64,000 bases of DNA from an uncultured Hyphomicrobiaceae bacterium (GTDB lineage: Bacteria; Pseudomonadota; Alphaproteobacteria; Rhizobiales; CALHAX01), in NCBI GenBank assembly GCA_937931785.1, contig CALHAX010000092.1, positions 1-64,000 of the forward strand. The letters run 5' to 3'. This document shows, piece by piece, positions 1 to 9,901 of the stretch. The stretch's first letter is position 1. Each line of letters starts with the position of its first letter. The position numbers were made by a program, and so were the translations under genes. The notes below the pieces were generated by a model that worked only from the letters and a program-made list of their open reading frames with translations, searched no databases and had not been told where the DNA came from.

Positions 1-190
1 CTTGGAATCGCCACACATTTTCGAGACGTGTGGTTGTCCCCAGAAGATTTGATCATCTTGTCGATGGTCTTGGGGTGGACTGGATATCATGCGGTACATG
101 GGTAGGCCGTTTGGCGGTCTTGTCGGCCACGTAACCGACAAACTTTGCGCGTGCAAGGCGCGTCCTTCCAGTTGTTGCGGGTGAACCGAA

Positions 191-3100
191 GTGAGCGGCA
201 TCAATATGAATGTGACAGGTGTGCCCAAGCGTCTCGCTGCCATGACGGCTGTCGTTCTGACAACGGTCCTGATCTGGGTGGCCCCGGGAGTTGCGCAGAG
301 CATAATTCGGGAGCAGGGGGGCGAGTGGTCTGCGGCTGTCATCGCCGCACCATCGAACACAAGCGCACGTCCATCAAAATCCCGGCGCGCCACAAAAGTT
401 CGGCGCACGCCATCTGTGCTTGAAATTGCTCTCACCTGGCCTGGTGCGATTATCGTTCCTGAACGCAAACCCAGGATTTCTGAAAAGACTGCGCTGTCAG
501 GCCCAAATGAACAGCCTGATCATCCCGCAGACAGCACCAGAGTTTCGACCATATCGAAGCTGGTCGAAACATCCACCGTGCGTGCACCACGCAAAGCATC
601 TCCTTTCGCGCTTCGTCGACGTGAAGACAATACGACTGCCCGGCATGACTTTCCCATAAAACAGAATGGCGATCTTTTAGCACCTGCGAGTGTTGCGACA
701 GCGAGCACAACCCTTGCCGCATTTTCGGACACGCAGTCGGAGAAGTCTGACCAGCTTGTCGAATTTGGACCTCCGTCTCCAGACCCCTCACAGCGAAGGC
801 GGCTCGTGGCACAGGCCCCCGCTATAACCCCGCTGCCGCAACGTTTGGACGCGAATGAACCATCGCCTGAAACGGAACCTCAAAAACCTCGGGCACAAGT
901 AACGTCCACGAATGGCGCGACTGTCGTAGCATCCGAAAAGGCCGCGAGCGTTGTGCTGGAACACGACGCTCAAATGACATCATGGTCAGCCCAGGTCGAC
1001 GCGGCCGCAAAAACGATTGCGGACGAGAATGCCAGCGATTCAGTCCTGCTCAATATTCCCCCAGCCATGGACAAGCTTCGTAGTGAAGTTCGACCATTCC
1101 TGGATTCGATGAAATCAAGCCTGGATGCGGCCAGGAAAAGACTTGAGAAACTCGGGCCAGAACCGAAATCGGACGATGCACCTGAGTTCGATGATGTAAC
1201 CAACAAGCGCAGTGCAACAACGCAGGAGGTTGCAGCATACGATGGATTGATCAAGCAAGGGGATGTCCTGCTTGTTCGAGCAAACCAGTTGACCGAGCAA
1301 TCAAACACTCGACGCCGCGATCGGTTTGCAGAACGTCTCCTGAGCCCGGCCCATCTGTATTATACAAAAGCGCTTTGGACCCGTGCTGTCCAAATCTTGC
1401 CAGATCAGTTCTCCGCCACGGCAACCAGATTGACTGTGTGGTTGAAGGGGGCATTGGCACGATCGCCCGCAAACACAGCAATGCTGTTCGGGATACCATT
1501 CCTGGTGCTTGGACTTGTCCTTTTGCTACGCCGCGGATTCTGGAGAGCAAATATGTTGCCGGTCGTTCCCGGCACAGAGTTGACGTCGACACCTCGTGGT
1601 CACCGCGCTTTGGTGGCATCGGTGCGCACCTCACTCCCCTGGCTTGTCGCGTTGGCAGTTATCTATCCAGTAGCCGGTTTTGCTTTTGGCGCCAGTGCAG
1701 ATGCACAATTCGCTTTACTCAGATTTCTCATCCCGTGCGCAGGCGCGATCATACTGTTCACACTTGCCCGACATGCGTGTCTGGTCCGCGAGCGTGAGTG
1801 GCGTCTGATTGGTCGCGGTGGTCCGGGAGCCAAGCGGATCTATGCGATATTTGTGGCCCTGATCCTTGTGTGGTTGTCTGATCAGTTGCTGACACAGGCC
1901 GAACTGCTTCTGACGCCCCCCTATCCGCTGACCGTGTTGCGTACGGTTATTGTTGCGATTCTTTATGCCGCTCTTCTTTTCCTCCTTCTCCTGGTTCCTC
2001 TCGCAAACGTAACGACCGAAACCACGACGCGATATCGAGGGTGGCCACGTTGGCTGTTTTTTGTGCTGGCAATCGTCGTCATGGCAATCGTCATCGCCAC
2101 GATGGCAGGTTACGTCACACTCGCACGATTTATCGGTGCGCAGGTCGTGGCAACTGGCGGCGTGCTGTTCACCATGCTCCTGCTCCACCTGTCAGCTGAA
2201 CATGTGTCTGCGGCCAATATCTCGAGTGAACGGACTGCCGCGGAGGAAGCCCAGTCCGCAGGATCGCCAGTCGGTGTACTGCGGGTTCTCACCGGGCTCG
2301 TCCTCGATATGGCTATTCTGGCTGTCGGGGTGCCGTTGCTGCTTCTCCAGTGGGGTTTCGATTGGACCGAAGTCCAGGGGTGGCTGAAAGCAGCGTTCTT
2401 CGGTTTCCGGGTCGGCGGGTTGACCATTTCACTGCAAACAGTTCTGACTGCAATGCTGTTATTCGGTGCAGGGCTTGTTTCAACACGAATTGTGCAACGC
2501 TGGTTCACGCGACGTGCGCGATTGACAGGCCGTCTGCGCAACGGCGTTGGCGACTCCATCCGCATGGGACTTGGGTACGCGGGCTTCATCGTATCTGCCC
2601 TTCTGGCGTTTTCGTTTCTTGGCCTCAGCTTCGCCAATTTCGCAATTGTTGCCGGCGCACTATCAGTAGGTATTGGCTTTGGCCTGCAGAGCATTTTCAA
2701 TAACTTTGTCTCTGGCCTCATCATGCTCGTGGAACGTCCAATAAAACTCGGTGACTGGATCAGCGTTGGATCTGCACAGGGATACGTTCGCAAGATCAAT
2801 GTCCGGGCAACCGAGATCGAAACGATCGATAAGCAATCCGTGCTTGTGCCAAACTCGGAGTTTATCAGCGGAGCGATTACAAACTGGATGTATGATGATC
2901 GGGTTGGTCGCCTGAACATACCCGTTGGGGTCGCGTATGGATCAGACGTCGAAAAGGTCAGGGACATCCTGCTTGGGGTTGCGAAAGATCATTCCGAGGT
3001 TTTAAATCATCCTGCTCCATCGGTCATCTTCACAAGCTTCGGAGACAGCGCGTTGAATTTCAATTTACGCGCGTATCTGCGTGATGTGGAGATGCGCCTG

Positions 3101-3298
3101 CGCGTCAGTAGCGACCTCCATTTTGCAATCACGCATGCGTTTGCAGAGCAAAATATCGAAATTCCATTCCCTCAGCGGGATATCAACATCAAGGGGCTCG
3201 ATCAGATTCGCGAGACGCTGGCAGGCACTGCACCGGCAGAACAGCCAAGCGAGATTGTAGACTTTCCAGGTCGAACGAATGTGTCGTCAACTGAATGA
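191..3298 (+). CDS. MscS-family mechanosensitive ion channel with DUF3772-like periplasmic N-terminal region
   Basis: 1035 aa ORF with GTG start (ATG alternative at 206); N-terminal signal-like region, coiled DUF3772-like segment, many TM helices, MscS core 'GLSFANFAIVAGALSVGIGFGLQSIFNNFVSGLIMLVERPIKLGDWI'. Confidence 0.9.
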   Translation: MSGINMNVTGVPKRLAAMTAVVLTTVLIWVAPGVAQSIIREQGGEWSAAVIAAPSNTSARPSKSRRATKVRRTPSVLEIALTWPGAIIVPERKPRISEKTALSGPNEQPDHPADSTRVSTISKLVETSTVRAPRKASPFALRRREDNTTARHDFPIKQNGDLLAPASVATASTTLAAFSDTQSEKSDQLVEFGPPSPDPSQRRRLVAQAPAITPLPQRLDANEPSPETEPQKPRAQVTSTNGATVVASEKAASVVLEHDAQMTSWSAQVDAAAKTIADENASDSVLLNIPPAMDKLRSEVRPFLDSMKSSLDAARKRLEKLGPEPKSDDAPEFDDVTNKRSATTQEVAAYDGLIKQGDVLLVRANQLTEQSNTRRRDRFAERLLSPAHLYYTKALWTRAVQILPDQFSATATRLTVWLKGALARSPANTAMLFGIPFLVLGLVLLLRRGFWRANMLPVVPGTELTSTPRGHRALVASVRTSLPWLVALAVIYPVAGFAFGASADAQFALLRFLIPCAGAIILFTLARHACLVREREWRLIGRGGPGAKRIYAIFVALILVWLSDQLLTQAELLLTPPYPLTVLRTVIVAILYAALLFLLLLVPLANVTTETTTRYRGWPRWLFFVLAIVVMAIVIATMAGYVTLARFIGAQVVATGGVLFTMLLLHLSAEHVSAANISSERTAAEEAQSAGSPVGVLRVLTGLVLDMAILAVGVPLLLLQWGFDWTEVQGWLKAAFFGFRVGGLTISLQTVLTAMLLFGAGLVSTRIVQRWFTRRARLTGRLRNGVGDSIRMGLGYAGFIVSALLAFSFLGLSFANFAIVAGALSVGIGFGLQSIFNNFVSGLIMLVERPIKLGDWISVGSAQGYVRKINVRATEIETIDKQSVLVPNSEFISGAITNWMYDDRVGRLNIPVGVAYGSDVEKVRDILLGVAKDHSEVLNHPAPSVIFTSFGDSALNFNLRAYLRDVEMRLRVSSDLHFAITHAFAEQNIEIPFPQRDINIKGLDQIRETLAGTAPAEQPSEIVDFPGRTNVSSTE

Positions 3299-3328
3299 AC
3301 GATCACGATGCCTCATGATCTACGGATC

Positions 3329-5443
3329 TCAGAGCTCAGCACGGATACCGAGCTCCTCCTGCTTTTTTCGGCTCCATGCCTGTGTCAGTCGGTCTGCCAC
3401 GATCGCAATGATCGCCATGCCAATCCCTGCCGTCATGCCAACACCAAAATCGCCATCGCCCAACCCGATGTACACCTGTTGACCGAGGCCACTGGTGCCA
3501 ACGAGTGCCGTAATCACCAGCATCGAAATGCCGTACATGATCGTCTGGTTGAGCCCGAGCATCATCACTGGCATTGCGAGTGGAATCTTGACCTGCCAAA
3601 GCATTTGCCAGCGTGTGCACCCCATACACTCCGCAGCCTCGATCACCTCCGCAGACACACTTCTGAGACCATGCTCTGAATAACGGATCGCAGGAACCGT
3701 GGCATAGGCCATGATGGCCAGTAGCGCCGTGAATTCTCCGATCTTGAAGATCATGACAAAAGGAATCAGCAGCACAAACAGTGGCATCGTCTGCAAGGTG
3801 TCGTTGATGGGGCGAACGAAATAGGAGATTGGCTGGAACTCTGCCGCAAGAATGCCAATCGTCGAGCCCAGTATAAACGACAGGATGACACCAATGCCGC
3901 AGAGATAAATGCTCAACATCGTTTGTGGCCAGACACCAGACAGAAGCAGGAACCCAAGACCGACAAGTACGGCCAGCGCCAGACGCATCCCGGCGAGTTG
4001 CCAGGACAGAAATGCAACGACAGCGAACACTGTGGGCCACGGTAGCTTTGTGATTCCAACAAAGAGCGTAATCGCAAGTAATGCAGCAGCAATGGCCGCT
4101 TCTACGCCACTGCGGGCCCAAGCCAGTCCAACGGCACCAATTGCAAGAATGCCGTACATCAACTTGCGTTCGAATGTGAATTCAAAACCCCAGGAATATG
4201 GTGAGATCGCCTGCTCAAGGCCAATCTTCAGCGGCAACATGAGGAAGAAAAAGGCCCACGTCTTGATGAGCGCGATCCATGCTGCGTATTCGACGATGAC
4301 ATAATCAATTGCGTCATTGAGCGGCCCTGACGGATCAAACTCCCAAGCCTCCGGATAGGACTGCAAAACCGGAAAAAGCAGGGAAAGCACATACAGGACC
4401 ATCGCTCCCGCAATTGCGATCAGGAGATAGCGGTAGCGTTGAGCGAAGAGCGCATCGTGGTCATCAATATCGTCGGCGTCCTTTTTGGCAAAGCCTGACG
4501 TGATACGATCCATCACCATCGCCATGAGCGCGATAACAATGCCCGCCACAAGGCTTTCGCCAAACCTGGCTTTGCGAATTGCCGAAAGCACCTCCCATCC
4601 CACGTCAGACGAGCCACCAATAATGGAGGCGATGATCACCATGGAAAAGGCTGCCATCGTCGTCTGATTGATACCGAGCAGAATTTGCTTCAGTGCGCTC
4701 GGAACGCGAACCTGGAAAAACAACTGAGCCGCCGTTGCCCCGGACATCAGGCCGGATTCAATAACTTCTGGTGAAACACCGCGCAGTCCAACCAGCGTGT
4801 TGCGCACCATCGGTGGGAACGCAAAGAGGATACTTGCAATCAGGCCAACGACGGCGCCAAACCCGAACAGAAGAAGAATTGGGAGAAGGTATGCGAAGGC
4901 TGGCACGGTCTGGAGGACATCGAGCATGAACATGATCGCGCGTTCCGCGCGCGGATAATAAAAACCCAGAGTTCCGAATCCAAACCCTATCATCACTGCC
5001 ATCGGCACCGACATCGCAACCAGGGTGAGTGAGTTCATCGATTCGGTCCATAGACCTACCAGGAGCATGTACGCGACGGCCAAAACGGTGAAGACCGCCA
5101 ACTTCCACCCCGATGCTGCGTATGCCGTGACGGCCAAAACAAACACAGTCACGGACCAGGGAAGCCAGTTCAGCAGGTCGCGAACGTTAGACATGGGCGC
5201 ATTGAGAGCGTCAGAAACAGAGCGAAAAAATGCACCGGTATGTGTAACGACCCAGCCCATGGCGTCATTCATTTGCGAAGTCACCGGCAGCACCCAGCCC
5301 TCGGGAAATGTGATCAGCCAGGGAGCAGAGGTACGGATCGAGAGCAGGAAGAGCGTGGTGGCGAGAATCGCAAACCACACTAGCGCACCGCGGGAGACCA
5401 TTGAGCTTGAAGGCGCCTCTATGTTGTCAGCGACCAATGCCAT
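3329..5443 (-). CDS. ABC transporter permease, tandem fusion of two BPD_transp_1 domains (glycine betaine/proline ProW type)
   Basis: 704 aa; two EAA-type loops ('SPEVIESGLMSGATAAQLFFQVRVPSALKQILLGINQT' and 'SAEVIEAAECMGCTRWQMLWQVKIPLAMPVMMLGLNQT'). Confidence 0.9.
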   Translation of the reverse strand: MALVADNIEAPSSSMVSRGALVWFAILATTLFLLSIRTSAPWLITFPEGWVLPVTSQMNDAMGWVVTHTGAFFRSVSDALNAPMSNVRDLLNWLPWSVTVFVLAVTAYAASGWKLAVFTVLAVAYMLLVGLWTESMNSLTLVAMSVPMAVMIGFGFGTLGFYYPRAERAIMFMLDVLQTVPAFAYLLPILLLFGFGAVVGLIASILFAFPPMVRNTLVGLRGVSPEVIESGLMSGATAAQLFFQVRVPSALKQILLGINQTTMAAFSMVIIASIIGGSSDVGWEVLSAIRKARFGESLVAGIVIALMAMVMDRITSGFAKKDADDIDDHDALFAQRYRYLLIAIAGAMVLYVLSLLFPVLQSYPEAWEFDPSGPLNDAIDYVIVEYAAWIALIKTWAFFFLMLPLKIGLEQAISPYSWGFEFTFERKLMYGILAIGAVGLAWARSGVEAAIAAALLAITLFVGITKLPWPTVFAVVAFLSWQLAGMRLALAVLVGLGFLLLSGVWPQTMLSIYLCGIGVILSFILGSTIGILAAEFQPISYFVRPINDTLQTMPLFVLLIPFVMIFKIGEFTALLAIMAYATVPAIRYSEHGLRSVSAEVIEAAECMGCTRWQMLWQVKIPLAMPVMMLGLNQTIMYGISMLVITALVGTSGLGQQVYIGLGDGDFGVGMTAGIGMAIIAIVADRLTQAWSRKKQEELGIRAEL

Positions 5444-5697
5444 TCAGACGTCTCCTCAATCTGCGCTGTCGGTTTGCGCACTGTAGCGCCAGCAAAGCCC
5501 ATGATGGAAGGGGAAGGAACACGGAAAAGCCCTCAACCAATCTTTCTCGACACACGGTTCAATTGATTGACAGTCTCGGAACGATGCTCAACGATTGATG
5601 AATCAGCACTGCCACACGAACCGAAGTGTGCGTGTGTCTTTTGTTGCGGTCGGATTCGGCTGTCGTTCTGAAGACCATTGACCCAGGGATCAGTCGC

Positions 5698-7353
5698 ATG
5701 ACGCAACGGGACACATACGACTATATCATCGTCGGTGCCGGATCGGCTGGCTGCGTTCTTGCAAACCGTTTGACCGCAGACGGCACGCACAACGTGCTTG
5801 TTCTCGAAGCCGGACCGATGGATCGTAACCTGATGATCCACATTCCAGCAGGTGTCTACAGCGTCTACAACGACCCGAAACTCAACTGGAACTACAAGAC
5901 CGAGGACGAAGCGCAGCTCAACGATCGCAACGTCGACATCCCGCGCGGTCGTGTTGTCGGCGGATCCTCATCCATCAACTCGATGGTCTACATGCGCGGC
6001 CATCCAATCGATTATGATCGCTGGGCGGAGGAATTCAATCTCCCCAAATGGACCTACGCGCAATGCCTGCCCTATTTCAAGGCTGGCGAGAACAGCGACC
6101 GCGGCGCCGATGAATGGCGCGGTGATTGCGGACCGCTTGGTGTGACGCGTGGCAGTTTCGAAAATCCACTGTATGACGCATTTCTGGAAGCGGGCGCACA
6201 AGCCGGCCAAGGCCAGTCGGATGATCTCAACGGTTACAAGCCTGAAGGTGTGGCACGTCTCGACACCACCAAGAAGAATGGCCGTAGGTGCAGCGCGGCC
6301 GTCGCACATCTGCGCCCCGCGCTCCGCCGCCCCAACCTGACGCTCATTACGGATGCAGTGGTTGAGCGCATCCTGATCGAAGGTAACCGTGCCAGCGGCA
6401 TCGCCTACACACACCGTGGTCAGCGCCATGACGTTCGCGCCTCAAAGGAGGTTATTCTCTCAGGAGGGGCAATCAATTCACCACAGTTGATGATGGTATC
6501 GGGTATCGGCCCGGCCGACCACCTTCGCAAGCACGACATACACGTTGCGCTCGATCTGCCTGGTGTCGGGCAGAACCTGCAGGATCACCCAACGGTGCAT
6601 ATCCAGTATGCCTGTCGGGAACCCGTCTCGATCCACAAAGTCGGACAACCACTGCAAAAGGTGGCGGCAGGTGTACGCTGGGGGCTCACACGCTCGGGCG
6701 TAGCGGCATCCAGCATCTGGGAAGCTGGCGGGCTCGTGCGCAGCAACGCGGATGTAAAATATCCGAACATGCAATATCACTTCGGACCAATCGGGGTCAG
6801 TTACCAAGGCGCAAAGATGCAACTCGAACAGGCCTTCACCGTTTGCATCGACCAGTTGCGGCCAACCAGTGTCGGCTCCATCACATTGAAGTCCGCAAGC
6901 CCAACAGACAAGCCAGCTCTCAACTTCAATTACATGGCAACCGAACATGATCGTCGCGAAATGGTTGAGGCCGTGCGGACCGCGCGCGACCTTGTAAACC
7001 AGCCAGCCTTTGATGCCTATCGGGGCGAACCCATTGATGCCATGCACAGTGTTGAAACCGATGACGACATTCTCGCCGCCATTCGAACAATGACCGAGAC
7101 AGATTATCATCCATGCGGAACATGTCGTATGGGTGGCGATGCAATGGCGGTCGTTGATGAGGAAATGCGTGTGCATGGGATCGAAGGGCTACGCATCGTC
7201 GATGCTTCAGTCATGCCACAAGTCATTAGCGCAAACCTGAATGCACCAACCCAGATGATTGCAGCACGCGCCGCCGATTTCATCCTCGGCCAGGACCAAC
7301 TTGCACCGATCCACGCCCGGTACCATTTCAACGCTCCGGATATGATAGCTTGA
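5698..7353 (+). CDS. GMC-family FAD oxidoreductase (choline dehydrogenase-like)
   Basis: 'DYIIVGAGSAGCVLANRL' FAD-binding motif, 'GRVVGGSSSINSMVYMRGHPIDYDRW', C-terminal 'CGTCRMGGDAMAVVDEEMRVHGIEGLRIVDASVMP'; ATG at 5698 preferred over the ORF-track start. Confidence 0.92.
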   Translation: MTQRDTYDYIIVGAGSAGCVLANRLTADGTHNVLVLEAGPMDRNLMIHIPAGVYSVYNDPKLNWNYKTEDEAQLNDRNVDIPRGRVVGGSSSINSMVYMRGHPIDYDRWAEEFNLPKWTYAQCLPYFKAGENSDRGADEWRGDCGPLGVTRGSFENPLYDAFLEAGAQAGQGQSDDLNGYKPEGVARLDTTKKNGRRCSAAVAHLRPALRRPNLTLITDAVVERILIEGNRASGIAYTHRGQRHDVRASKEVILSGGAINSPQLMMVSGIGPADHLRKHDIHVALDLPGVGQNLQDHPTVHIQYACREPVSIHKVGQPLQKVAAGVRWGLTRSGVAASSIWEAGGLVRSNADVKYPNMQYHFGPIGVSYQGAKMQLEQAFTVCIDQLRPTSVGSITLKSASPTDKPALNFNYMATEHDRREMVEAVRTARDLVNQPAFDAYRGEPIDAMHSVETDDDILAAIRTMTETDYHPCGTCRMGGDAMAVVDEEMRVHGIEGLRIVDASVMPQVISANLNAPTQMIAARAADFILGQDQLAPIHARYHFNAPDMIA

Positions 7354-7580
7354 GAACCTGTGAGAGAAGACTTTATTGACTGCAGCCGTGCACCATCACC
7401 ATCGCAAGGTAATCTGCCTCACACGTGCCAGCCTGCTGCTTGCCTTGTAACCGACCAACGCGGGTTATTCCCCCCTCTTCGCAACACGCGACAGGTTGGC
7501 ATTGATCGACATCGCAGTCTTTGTTGGTGGCACCATTCAAGAGACAAACACAAAAATAACCCGCGAACGAAAGAGAAAAA

Positions 7581-8231
7581 ATGGTTTACAAGCTGTACTA
7601 CGCGTTGGGAAGCGCATCCATGGGCGTTCGTGTATTACTGGAAGAGATCGGAACCCCGTACGAGTTGATCCAGACAACAATCAACAGGACGGAGGATCGT
7701 CCACGGGAGCAGATGATGCTCAACCCGAACGGTTGGGTGCCAGTGTTGTTATGGGACAATCGCGCGATGTACGAATGTGCCGCAATTACGATCTTTCTTT
7801 GTGACCGTCATCCCGAGGCCGGGTTGGCGCCTGAAGTCACAACACATGAACGCGGTCTGTTCCTTCAAACGCTGGTATATTTCTCGAACTCTGTGCAGAA
7901 CGCGTTCCAATTGAACTATTATCCCGACCGTTTCGCCGACACACCTGCCAGTGAGCCGAGCGCCCAACAACGGGGCAATCGAAGATTGCGCGAAACGTGG
8001 AGTATCATCGACGACCAGATCGGTGACAACATCTGGGTACTCGGCGACCGGTTCAGCGCAACCGACATCTACCTGTTCATGCTCACAACATGGCTCGATC
8101 CCTCACGAGGCCACCCCCATATCAGTGAATTCCCGAACGTGAAACGCATAGCGGATGCAGTCATGATCCGACCAAGTGTGCAACACGTTTACGCGCAATG
8201 GATTTCAGATCAGAGCGAGACACAAGCCTGA
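7581..8231 (+). CDS. glutathione S-transferase family protein
   Basis: 216 aa, N-terminal thioredoxin-like fold 'YKLYYALGSASMGVRVLLEEIGTPYELI', 'LNPNGWVPVLLWDNRAMYECAAI', C-terminal 'GDRFSATDIYLFML'. Confidence 0.88.
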   Translation: MVYKLYYALGSASMGVRVLLEEIGTPYELIQTTINRTEDRPREQMMLNPNGWVPVLLWDNRAMYECAAITIFLCDRHPEAGLAPEVTTHERGLFLQTLVYFSNSVQNAFQLNYYPDRFADTPASEPSAQQRGNRRLRETWSIIDDQIGDNIWVLGDRFSATDIYLFMLTTWLDPSRGHPHISEFPNVKRIADAVMIRPSVQHVYAQWISDQSETQA

Positions 8232-8410
8232 GCGAAACCACATCTCTGCCATCTCTGAAAATCACAGCCCCCCGATCAATCGCACTCATAACGTGAAGGC
8301 TCGCACTCTCCCCTTCAACATGTCCTGCACAAACTGGCAGGTGTGAGAACTGTCACATCCTGTTTCACAAACATTTGCTAGGCATGAAGAGGTATGGAAC
8401 AGCAGAAAGG

Positions 8411-8505
8411 TCCTACCGCGTCTATTTCAAATGGAGCCATGACGCGATGGTCAAAGTCGTTCCACTGGCATCGCGGTGTCTCCGTTAAAGCCGGACACAC
8501 CCTGG
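8411..8505 (+). repeat. 95-bp dispersed intergenic repeat, copy A (divergent)
   Basis: Aligns without gaps over 95 bp to copies at 25356-25450 (inverted) and 40100-40194; about 22 mismatches to copy B by hand alignment. Confidence 0.8.
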
Positions 8506-8653
8506 TGCAACCTGCTTTGGCATTCGTGTGGTTCTGGAAGCATTGTTTTATTGGGTAACTTGAAGCAGGTTTTCCAGGTGCAGCACAAGATTGTCATGCG
8601 GGATGGTGAAGGCGGAACATGTTGCAGGATTTATTTGATTTGGAACGTTCGAG

Positions 8654-9829
8654 ATGAGTGACACAGAAATATCAGTTGAAGACATTGCCGCTGAACCCCA
8701 TCGCCGGATGCTTGAGGACTGTCAACTTGATGGTCATGTGGTGGAACAGGAGCGCGCAACAGCGCCCATTGACCAGTTGGATGTTCCACCTGCGGCGATG
8801 GTTGTTTCCACTCCAGATGACGCTGCAGCTGTTCTTCTGGATCGGGATGAAAACTATTCAGTTTGTGGCTATAACGAGAGAGGCGCAACCGCATTCGGGG
8901 AAATCTACCTCGGCCTCGACGCCGGTGACGACTACACCCGCCAGTCTACTGCAGCGAACGCGGCAATATCCGCCATTTCTCGCAAGGACGCATTTGAACT
9001 GACGTTGCGCGAAGCACGCAAAGTCTTTGCAGACGATCCGCGCGCAACACCTGATCTTGTGCGTGTCAAAGTGCTTGCTGCAATCTGCAAGGAATGGTTC
9101 GATCTTCCAGACGAACGGAATGTCATCACCGGACCGATACGATTAAGCGCCGAACGTCCTGTACGATGTCCGGGCGATTATGCGCTCCCATCGAACCTCA
9201 TTTTTCTGTACGAACCGCGCGAACCGACCCTGTCGGCAGCGATCGGACGCGAATTGCGCGCAGCAACAAAAACAGCCGTAGCCGAATATCGCGAAAGCAA
9301 TACGCGACCGAAAGGCCGTCTCTCCAGAGCTATTTTTGATTCTTTCGACACATCGGAAGATGACCTGCTTTCCCGCACAATTGTCGGCGTGATGATCGGC
9401 CTTCTGCCAACAGTCTCTTCAAACTTGCAGAATACGCACAAGTTATGGATTGCCAACGATAATGAAATCTTCCGTAAGCTAAGGGCCGCAATCAAAGAGC
9501 ATAGCGATACAGACACGTTTGCAAGAGCAAGCGACGTATTGAGCATACCGATGATGCATGCCATGCAGCGCGATCCAATGCCACCGGAAGTCTGGCGCAC
9601 AGCGCGCAAGGCGCACACCATCGCGGGAAAGGAAATTAACCCGGGCGATACGGTTCGCGTTCACATCAAAGCAGCCACAAACGCTGATCTTGCAGCCGGA
9701 AAAACAGATGTGTTCACAGTCTTCGGTGGTGACCGTTCAAAGACGCCGCATCCAACCCACGCTTGCCCGGGATACGAAGCCTCCATGGGAATTATGCTCG
9801 CATATCATTTTTCATTACTCGAGGCGTAA
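8654..9829 (+). CDS. cytochrome P450-like protein (divergent)
   Basis: C-terminal Cys-ligand-loop-like 'FTVFGGDRSKTPHPTHACPGYEASMGIML'; I-helix-like region; canonical ExxR not recognisable. Confidence 0.7.
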   Translation: MSDTEISVEDIAAEPHRRMLEDCQLDGHVVEQERATAPIDQLDVPPAAMVVSTPDDAAAVLLDRDENYSVCGYNERGATAFGEIYLGLDAGDDYTRQSTAANAAISAISRKDAFELTLREARKVFADDPRATPDLVRVKVLAAICKEWFDLPDERNVITGPIRLSAERPVRCPGDYALPSNLIFLYEPREPTLSAAIGRELRAATKTAVAEYRESNTRPKGRLSRAIFDSFDTSEDDLLSRTIVGVMIGLLPTVSSNLQNTHKLWIANDNEIFRKLRAAIKEHSDTDTFARASDVLSIPMMHAMQRDPMPPEVWRTARKAHTIAGKEINPGDTVRVHIKAATNADLAAGKTDVFTVFGGDRSKTPHPTHACPGYEASMGIMLAYHFSLLEA

Positions 9830-9901
9830 GGAAGAATAATTCACTCGCCATCGTGGACAAGGTGCGCTCGGAAAACAGCTCAACAAGTGCACAAGGTTAG
9901 C

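Noticed and set aside
2110-2967. 285 aa minus-strand ORF within the MscS channel gene
   Set aside because: Antisense to the conserved MscS core; Ser/Thr/Arg-rich low-quality translation.
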